A DNA stretch of 64,000 nucleotides from Eurosta solidaginis (lineage: Eukaryota; Arthropoda; Insecta; Diptera; Tephritidae): NCBI RefSeq assembly GCF_040869045.1, contig NC_090321.1, positions 91,494,603 through 91,558,602 on the forward strand, read 5' to 3'. A model generated the notes under the pieces. It saw only the letters and a program-made list of their open reading frames with translations, was not told the DNA's origin and did not search any database. Position 1 is the stretch's first letter, and every line of letters begins with the position of its first letter. Made by a program: the position numbers and the translations under genes. This document shows positions 57,350-64,000 of the stretch, one piece after another.

Positions 57350-57755
57350 AAAAATTGTTTAAGTTAAACGGTTTCATTTAAAACAATACTTACATGAAGT
57401 AATAATAGTACTAAAAGCTAGAATATAACTAGGTAGGTCCTAGGTACTAGTCATCACACTCCTCATCAATCTAGGGTGTTGATCAGGCAATTAAATAAAA
57501 GCGTTGGACGCTTCAAGTTTCTATTGATAGTCATATATAAGACCAACTGAACCTACGCCTCACATTTTTAGAAATTTCACGCGCCCAATGCTTTTATTTA
57601 ATTGTCTGATCAACGCCCTAGATTGATGAGGAGTGTGATGACTAGTACCTAGGACCTACCGACTTATTTTCTAGCTTTTAGTATTACTATTAATTACTTC
57701 ATGTAAGTATTGTTTTCAATAAAAGCATTTAACTTAAAAAATTTATTTTAATAAT
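57350..57755. repeat. long palindrome (fold-back), copy 2
   Basis: Arms about 57361-57513 and 57580-57745 are inverted repeats, with 'aggtcctaggtactagtcat' against 'atgactagtacctaggacct' and a ~65-base spacer including 'cctacgcctcacatttttag'. It is the reverse-oriented relative of 921-1312 and is more complete. Confidence 0.87.
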
Positions 57756-58806
57756 TTTTTTTTTTTTTTTTAATATTTCAATCAAATCGAATCTTCGTGA
57801 CAGTGTTCGCTTTTCCCGATTGTATTAGAAGAACTTGAAAGCTGTTTTCTTTTTACTGTATAAAATACCGTACATGTATGAATGTATGTATTGGTATCCG
57901 CATACATTCGTATATATTTATGCATGTGTTTATTTATTTTCGTTTGTTTTCTATTTTGCCGAATTTGGCTCAATTGTTGTCGTTCGCCATTTTTTATTGT
58001 TATTGTTCTTTTGATTTTTGTTATTCTAGGTAATTTTTTTTTTGTGCGCGCAGCCAATAAACGCAAGCGAAGGCAGTGATATCAGCAGCACAGCCAACGT
58101 CAACTGCGAATGTGACTGCGAACGCACACATATATTTGTTTGTATGATATATAATGTGTGTGTGGTGTCGTCATGTTTTCAACTTCCTTCAGTTGCTGCT
58201 CAGCTAAAGCTGCTTTATTTATATGCGACTATGTTGTTGTTGTTGTCGGTTCTTTTACAACCTCTTTGTGTGGGATTTCTTCTATTGCTTTGCCTGATAT
58301 ACTTGTGTTTCGGCTTTGTCCAAGTTTTTGTGCGTCTGTTTGTTGTGTGGTTTCCTACAACTGTAAGTTGCGTCTACTTATAGTATTCCTTAAGTTATTG
58401 CTCGCACAGTGGTTTAAGTTCTAAACTTTTACTTAATTCACACGAATTTATTGGTTCCCCGTTATACAACGTAAACGTTATATAACATATGTATACCAAC
58501 CAATTATTATTGTCGATAAGGAGATTTTAAGCTCTCATTCACTATTAATTATCTTAGGAAAGCTTAGCGGCTTCGCAATGCTTTGATTGATTCTACACTG
58601 CTTTTCCGTTTCGCATCTAAAGAAATTTTCCCTCTCGAATCCTCTTTGTATTTTCTGATGATTTATCTTTCATATTCCAGCAGATCTTTCAAATCAGGAT
58701 TTCCTCCTTTCTTCATATTAAATTTTTTTGAATAACATACAAAAATATTAAGTCTTTGGGATTAAGTTACATATATGTTGGTTGGAGTTCGCCTAACCAC
58801 TCTATT
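57756..58806. other. unassigned sequence
   Basis: Includes a T run at about 57760-57776 and a frame at 58042-58383 rich in Leu, Val and Phe with no homology I recognise. Possible splice-like signals occur ('tctaggtaat', 'tgtaagttgc'), but nothing supports an exon. Confidence 0.4.
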
Positions 58807-59024
58807 GGCGTTTTCTTCTCTGGAAAAAAATGTATTCTTATGTGTAGCACTCTTAGATTCTAAATCTTGAACTATGTCACCCAGCGTTATGTGAAATGGC
58901 TCCATTTGTAGATAAAGGGACCCCTTTTCTTACTTAGTGAAAGATATATTGTGAAAGGAACAAACAAACTCACTAGAGAGATGAGAAGAACCGACAGGGT
59001 GATATTATTTACAGAAAAAAAGTC
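58807..59024. mobile_element. MITE, family M3, copy 2
   Basis: Colinear with 25239-25443: left end 'ggcgttttcttctctggaaa', interior 'accgacagggtgatattatt', right end 'acagaaaaaaagtc'. More diverged at the right inverted end. Confidence 0.55.
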
Positions 59025-59733
59025 ATATGACGACCGTTGTAGGACGACAGAAAATTTAAAACAAACCAAGCACAAAATTTTATTGGGATGATTGACTAGG
59101 TTTTAAAATATTATAAGAAATGCATTTTTAATACGGTTAGACCTAAACAATAGAAAACACTTAATCACCAAATCAATAAACATAATTTGGCGCGATGCAC
59201 CTCCACGGAGATTAAGGTCAATATTCTCTTTCAATTCATGGTATCCGCCTTTTCGCTTTTCCTGCAAATCGGACGATCTACATGTTCTATGAAGGACCAG
59301 ATGCTCGGCTGGCTGATGTCAACGTAAAGATGAAGATTGACATCACCACTAACTAGTAGATACGATGGTCGGTGATAAGAAGGACGGTAATAAGGATCTC
59401 GTGAGGTCTATTTTAGTGGCCTTGAGAAAGAGAGCAGAATTCGAAGCCATGGTGTTGGTGATTGACCGTCTTACAACGATTCGCATCAAGGCTAGTATTT
59501 TCAATATGTGTAACGTTTTTTTGAGCCAACACAGGCAAAGATGATTCCCTGATGTTCAAGCGACCTTTCTTTATTAATATTTCCAGCATTGCTTGCTCGT
59601 AGTCAACATTTGTGTTCCGCAAAAAACAATATAAAATGAACGTTTTTGTTTTTGCAATTATATTGCAATATACATATATCGTCGGTACAATGCCAAAGTC
59701 ACGAATGTGCCATTTTTGTTTTAATGAAATATT
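59025..59733. other. unassigned sequence
   Basis: Nothing recognised; the 144-codon minus frame reaching into the Harbinger end has no known motif. Confidence 0.45.
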
Positions 59734-59974
59734 CAGTCCTATTCTTGAATCCATCGTAGAAAATCTACGAATACAACCCTCCGCTACGAATACGAAGAAT
59801 TTGCTATCACTGAACTCATGTGAAACCGGAAAAAGTGCTGCCAACATATAATGTCAAATTTTGGTTATTCGAAGTCAGCTGAGCGATTGTAAATAAAAAA
59901 TTTCGATTTAAATTCTAGTTTAAAATTGCATTACCTATATTCATTATCATTTAAAAAAAAGTTTAGTGCTTAAA

Positions 59975-60106
59975 ATGGATTCTATATCATTTGCAGCTTT
60001 GTTAGAAGAAAATGAGCAAGAAAGGCGTGATTTAAAAATTGCGAGGAGTCTTGAAATTAGAAGAAGATATGTATGTGAAAGGATCCGTGTTTTCATGAAC
60101 TTATAA
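59975..60106 (+). pseudogene. Harbinger transposase N-terminus
   Basis: 43 codons, MDSISFAALLEENEQERRDL then KIARSLEIRRRYVCERIRVF, ending at TAA (60104-60106). It lies inside the left end of the element and is followed by more transposase-like sequence, so I read it as the broken first part. The match to the family here is by position and composition more than by a firm motif. Confidence 0.55.
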
Positions 60107-60124
60107 AGGTTTTAAAAAATTGTG

Positions 60125-60480
60125 TTTTATAAAAACTTTCCGCCTAAACATGGCTGCGTTTACCTACGTGCTCGGTGTTATAAATGAAGGAAGTACACCG
60201 TTCGGTGGGTCATGTTCAATGAGTCCTATAATTCGCTTAGCATCGGTAAAACTTTTTTTTTTTTGCGGAAGGTAGCTATCAGCACGGAGTTGGAAAAGAT
60301 TTTGCCTTTGCGATGTGTCAGACCACATTTTCCAAAGTTTTGAAAGATGCCTTACTAATTTTCCAAACGCGGCTATGTCCACAATTGATATACTTAGATA
60401 TGACCAACGAAGAGCAACGTAGCGTAAAAAGGGAGTTCTACGAAAAATATAGGTTTCAGGGTGTAATCATGTTTTATAGT
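60125..60480 (+). pseudogene. Harbinger (HARBI1-like) transposase, central part
   Basis: Reads TFRLNMAAFTYVLGVINEGS and SMSPIIRLASVKL; a T run at about 60253-60264 shifts frame; then FFAEGSYQHGVGKDFAFAMC, QTTFSKVLKDALLIF and YEKYRFQGVI. 'LRFLA.GSYQ...G......SQSTVSRVL' is the helix-turn-helix block of HARBI1-type transposases, and F.GVI begins the GCVDGTHI catalytic block, which is lost. Without the DDE residues it cannot act. Confidence 0.82.
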
Positions 60481-60609
60481 TTTTGCAATAAATGTCATTA
60501 TTATAAGACCCTTAAAAATTAAAATAAATATTTTAGTAATTTAATTTTAATTTAATTCTTTTAAGCCTTCTTCCAAATCTGTGAAGCTAAGTTTCCGATA
60601 TGCAACGTA

Positions 60610-60797
60610 TTACAAAAGCATTACTTTTTTCCAGATAGTTGCATCTTTTGTTGGTGGCGCAATACTATTTGCAATGTTTTCCCAAAATTTGTTAACCTCC
60701 TCCGTTGGGCAGTTTGTAAAGCCTAGCGCCATTTCAGGGTGCTGCTGCAACAGGTCAAGTAAGCAGGAACATTGTTGGCGAGTTGTGACAATTTTTT
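60610..60797 (-). pseudogene. Harbinger-associated Myb/SANT-like protein, fragment
   Basis: Minus-strand frame RQQCSCLLDLLQQHPEMALG then TEEVNKFWENIANSIAPPTK and TIWKKV, with a stop at 60610-60612. This fits the trihelix/Myb-SANT protein that partners Harbinger transposases in nuclear import and DNA binding: Trp residues spaced in '..FW..IA......W.KV'. It faces the transposase tail-to-tail. The start and the rest of the protein are missing. Confidence 0.7.
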
Positions 60798-61086
60798 ACC
60801 TATTATAACAATAGATTGTAATTAAATTAGTATATATATCACTTTTAATAATATACTTATATTTTATTTGTTTAATATCCCTTTTTATTCTGAATTTTTA
60901 ATGATTTTACTTTTTCCCGCAAACTGATACGCGTCGTAGAAAATTTGTACGAAACTCTATGATTTCACAGTTCGAGTGTGTTCAGTGAAGGCTTTCTACG
61001 AATTTCGAACTTACGATGGATTCAGTAAACGTACTTTCGTAGAATTTACGAAAATCGAGTATACGATGGATTCAAGAATAGGGCTG

Positions 61087-61662
61087 ATTATATAAATTTG
61101 TCAAATTTTGCAAAGCCAAAACGAATGTGAATTTTTCTTTTTTGAAAAAAAAAAAATAAACATTTTTCAATCAGCATTACTTAGTTGTTTACAAAAATAA
61201 ACCTCCCAATAGTGGTTGAGATATACAAATTTAAATCTCTATTAATTAAATCTCTATTTTTAACAATGTGTTCAAGGTTTAAAACGCGTTTTTCACAAAA
61301 GATCAAATATGCACATTCATGACTTTGGCATTGGACCGACGATATATGTATATATTGCAATATATATTAGGTATTAAATATTTTGCAAACACAACGTGAT
61401 GCGGCCGACGTGGGTATGGCCTCCTTTTACGAGAGAAAAAGTGTACTGAATTCAAACTAGATAGCAATACTTTTAAATAGCTCTGAAGTGAAAACCAGAT
61501 TAATGACCGCTAGTGCTCAATAGATAGAAAATTCCTCTTTAGTTTTTTAAAAGGTTCACGGTTTTATGTTGATTGAGTGAAAATTACCTTCGATCTTTGA
61601 TTACATATAGGAGAAGTTGCGGACCCTATTTTAAGAACAGCTAATTATATAAATATATAAAT
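61087..61662. other. unassigned sequence
   Basis: Nothing recognised. Confidence 0.45.
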
Positions 61663-61760
61663 ACAAGGCGCGATGGCCTCAGAAGAGATATTAAGGCCGA
61701 TCTTCTCTTCAAATTTGTGTATTTTATGACGACTTCGAACGGCAACCGCACGTCAGATTA
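61663..61760 (-). mobile_element. SINE 3' fragment, copy 4
   Basis: The complement of the SINE tail: 'aaggcgcgatggcctcagaa' and 'aaggccgatcttctcttcaa' match 'ttcggaggttatcgcgcctt' and 'gaagagaagctcggcctt' of copy 3 in reverse. Only the last ~100 bases are present; the middle is missing. Confidence 0.7.
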
Positions 61761-62179
61761 GTTTTCACTTTCTTCTGTTGAAATGACCCTCCAAGTTTGT
61801 CCTATTGACAAAAAACTCTGATGAATTGACTATAATGCACTCAATTTCGCTGAATTTCTTTTCAAGAACAACAAACCCTATTTGTTGACATTACGAGCTT
61901 TATGTCTTTCCTTGTACATATGTATATATTTGTTTGATATTACTTTTTTTCACGGCAATGCATTGATTATGCGTCAGATAAGATCCTCTTCGAGTACTGG
62001 GACTCTATCAATAAAAAATTATCTTTATATTATATAGTTTGGGACATCTCGACAACAATTCAAATAATGTGAATTTTATGAGCTGTGAAAAAACGTATGG
62101 ATATAAAGAAAGATGCCATAGCAAATTTCCACTTTTACAGGAAAGATCGTATCGGAAATATAAACCGGAGGGTAAGTTT
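61761..62179. other. unassigned sequence
   Basis: Nothing recognised. Confidence 0.45.
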
Positions 62180-63260
62180 AGGTTGAACTGGCCGGTTAAT
62201 AATGATCTCACATAGACTGATTGTGTCCAAGTATAACCAACATTTTTTGACGACTAAAGGAAAAAAAAAACCCAATTAGGTGCCAGGACTTATGTTATAT
62301 AATAACTAGGTCCTCTTAGCAAATACTAGAAGTTTTCTTGTACTTTATAGCTCATAATTGTCTCGAGATCTGGCAATTTTGCCGCCTCTCGTAGCTGGAG
62401 CCTTGACCTACATATGTCCTGCTTGTAACATGTCCCCACATGACATCAACCATCTTTTGGATTTCCATGTGGAACCAACGCCTCTGGCACCTCTTTCCCT
62501 CTGGTTCACCCCTGTTTAAACTAAATGACTACCGTTAGAGGATATTGATGACAATTTGTGTGACACCTACTGGATGTGACGAAGCACTGCTACAGCACTA
62601 ACAATAACAGGCCTTACTTATAAGCATGCCAGATGGCAGTGCCCAGTTCGTATGGCCATCGTGAGCCTCCAGTATTCTCTCTTTATAGATATGAGCAAGT
62701 TTGAGTCTAACTTCATAGGATTCGCATATTATCTTAAAAGTTTTGCAGCACCGCACTTCTGTCCACGCCTTCCTGCTTAATGGCTCATATGCAAATCCTG
62801 TCTAATTTGGATTTCTCCCAAACGGATTGGGACATCTGCCGCCGATTCGTCGAGTATGGCACCCACCTTTGCCAGCGTAACTCTTTGTGACCGGGAACCC
62901 AGTACAGATGTTTGGTCCAGCCAAAGCGAAGTCTCTGAGATTACTGAAGTACTCTGTTAGAACAGAAGTACTGTTGCATTGCTGCATTGCAACGTGATCA
63001 CTTTGCAGCGTAAGGAGCCGATCCATTTGGTTAAGGCTTCATTTGGCTAACATTGTCCATGCTTGCTCGTTTTTAGAGATTGTTGAAAGCCCCGGTAATA
63101 TCCAGAAAACCCCCTTTATATTCCTGACCACCCTATGCATTGCAATATCAACTGACTTGCTTTTGTGTAAGCATGTTGCGCTGAAGATAATAATGCTTCA
63201 TTCATATTTGATTTTATAAATATATTATGATCAGATAAGATGTCAAACTAAGTGACCTCT
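62180..63260 (-). pseudogene. LINE ORF2 remnant (RT palm to C-terminus)
   Basis: Shares wording with 7200-7865 ('ctcacatagactgattgtgt', 'ggatttctcccaaacggatt', 'tgaccgggaacccagta'). On the minus strand, HLYWVPGHKEL marks RNase H, followed by a frame change. Further right, QHAYTKA and, in another frame, GVFLDITGAFNN (near 63095-63130) match the first catalytic Asp region of RT ('FLDIEGAFNN'). Several frame changes; not functional. It extends further into ORF2 than the 7.2-kb copy. Confidence 0.75.
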
Positions 63261-64000
63261 AGTCTTTAGGGTGCAAATGACTGGACCTGGCGATTTTATT
63301 TTGGAAAAAGTTGCTATCGTCCACTAAGTTTTGGCATTTGGAGTGTAGCCATTATTACACAAATCTTTCACATCATCTCCTGATGGGAAGTGTATGTAAA
63401 CAGCGCCTCGAGGAACCCTCCACTACTGTGTGACCATTCCAGGTAGTCCTTTTTTATCAGTCCCCGGACTGTATTTCTTTTAGATAGGAATTTCCCCAGA
63501 CATTTCGCTAGAGCACAGAAATTTTCCACGATTTCCTTCTCGATCTGCTTATTTCACGTTTATAGATCCTCAACAGATCTCTATTTCATCCCAGTACTAA
63601 ATGCAAGTTTCCATGGACAGTCAACATTTACTTGATTGCTCTTCCTGTTGGTATTATGAATGAGCCTGAATTGCTGTGCATGGTGCTGCAGCTTTGCTGT
63701 GTTATTTATTACGTCATTTTCATTAAAATATTCAATACTGTCTAGTTACACATTTGATTCTAAATTTAATATGACCATGTATTGACTTTTATAAATTTGA
63801 TATATTTTTAAATCTTTTAAAAAAAGACAAAATTTTCAAATAAGTGAACCAGCGAAAAAACACGTAAAAATTACCAGTTTTTGGCCAAAATGCACCAAAG
63901 AGGCAAACGTAATTATAAATCGCAAGTGCGAGGTATACAAGTACAAACATAAGTACTGCCAGCAACATATTGCTGCAAACATCTTGAGATAGAGAAGAAT
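63261..64000. other. unassigned, possibly more LINE remnant
   Basis: 63360-63640 might continue the decayed RT on the minus strand, but I could not read a convincing motif. Confidence 0.35.

Larger units (their letters stand above)
59734..61086 (+). mobile_element. PIF/Harbinger-type DNA transposon, decayed
   Basis: Inverted ends of 25 bases with one mismatch: left CAGTCCTATTCTTGAATCC, right complement CAGCCCTATTCTTGAATCC, both continuing ATCGTA. ATT is present on both sides (59731-59733, 61087-61089), a 3-base duplication as Harbingers make, though they usually choose TWA. Inside lie a plus-strand transposase remnant and a minus-strand Myb/SANT-like frame, the two-gene layout of this superfamily. 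Subterminal 'tacgaa' words recur near both ends and could be binding sites. At 1.35 kb the DDE half of the transposase is missing. Confidence 0.88.

Noticed and set aside
58042..58383. 113-codon hydrophobic frame as a host membrane protein
   Set aside because: Composition comes from T- and GT-rich low-complexity sequence, the second frame is equally open, and no domain or support is visible.
59413..59847. 144-codon minus frame as a gene
   Set aside because: It runs across the Harbinger end and has no known motif; the plus-strand element explains the region better.

Overview
This window looks like repeat-dense, gene-poor DNA from a higher fly, most likely a tephritid fruit fly (Bactrocera, Zeugodacus, Ceratitis or Rhagoletis type). 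I infer this from the repeats: a tRNA-derived SINE, a large interspersed repeat whose edges read 'ctaagttcgggtgtaaccg', Penelope-like elements and gypsy, Helitron, Harbinger and R1-like remnants. I recognise several of these as common in tephritid assemblies, but this is recall and not a search. I found no convincing single-copy host gene, rRNA or functional tRNA gene. Nearly every long open frame belongs to a transposable element, and most are broken.

Layout. 0-2 kb: a LINE RT scrap and a helicase-tail/palindrome element. 2.0-5.7 kb: a gypsy-type LTR element bounded by two LTRs and a 4-bp target duplication, with most of pol deleted. 7.2-9 kb: a RNase H LINE remnant and an interspersed repeat. 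10.3-17 kb: a ~1.9-kb GC-edged repeat split by a head-to-head Penelope-like insertion, itself split by a solo gypsy LTR. 17.8-20.7 kb: an interspersed repeat carrying about eleven copies of a 130-bp minisatellite. 21.0-23.1 kb: a Helitron with both ends visible. 26.9-28.8 kb: the second copy of the ~1.9-kb repeat. 29-31.8 kb: an inverted interspersed repeat and a composite inverted-repeat element. 32-34.1 kb: LINE scraps and a hAT-type MITE. 34.5-36.7 kb: a second Penelope-like element holding a MITE. 36.9-39.7 kb: a SINE, a MITE and a 5'-truncated R1-like LINE with a poly(A) tail. 40.6-42.3 kb: another minisatellite-bearing repeat. 43.4-49.2 kb: a MITE broken by a near-complete, decayed gypsy element and by a SINE. 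50.3-53.4 kb: a SINE, a fold-back palindrome, a 129-bp tandem array and a possible Helitron end. 54.5-55.8 kb: a LINE RT with a clean 430-codon frame. 56.5-57.8 kb: a hAT MITE and the second helicase/palindrome element. 58.8-61.1 kb: a MITE and a Harbinger element with a transposase remnant and a Myb/SANT-like frame. 61.7-63.3 kb: a SINE tail and a LINE remnant.

The elements do not form a pathway. Their relations are those of nested insertion: several target duplications and interrupted repeats let the order of events be read directly. The least explained items are the paired helicase-tail plus palindrome element (about 1.3-1.9 kb and 57 kb), the sharing of a ~130-bp tandem unit between two otherwise different repeats, and the composite element at 30.4-31.8 kb.
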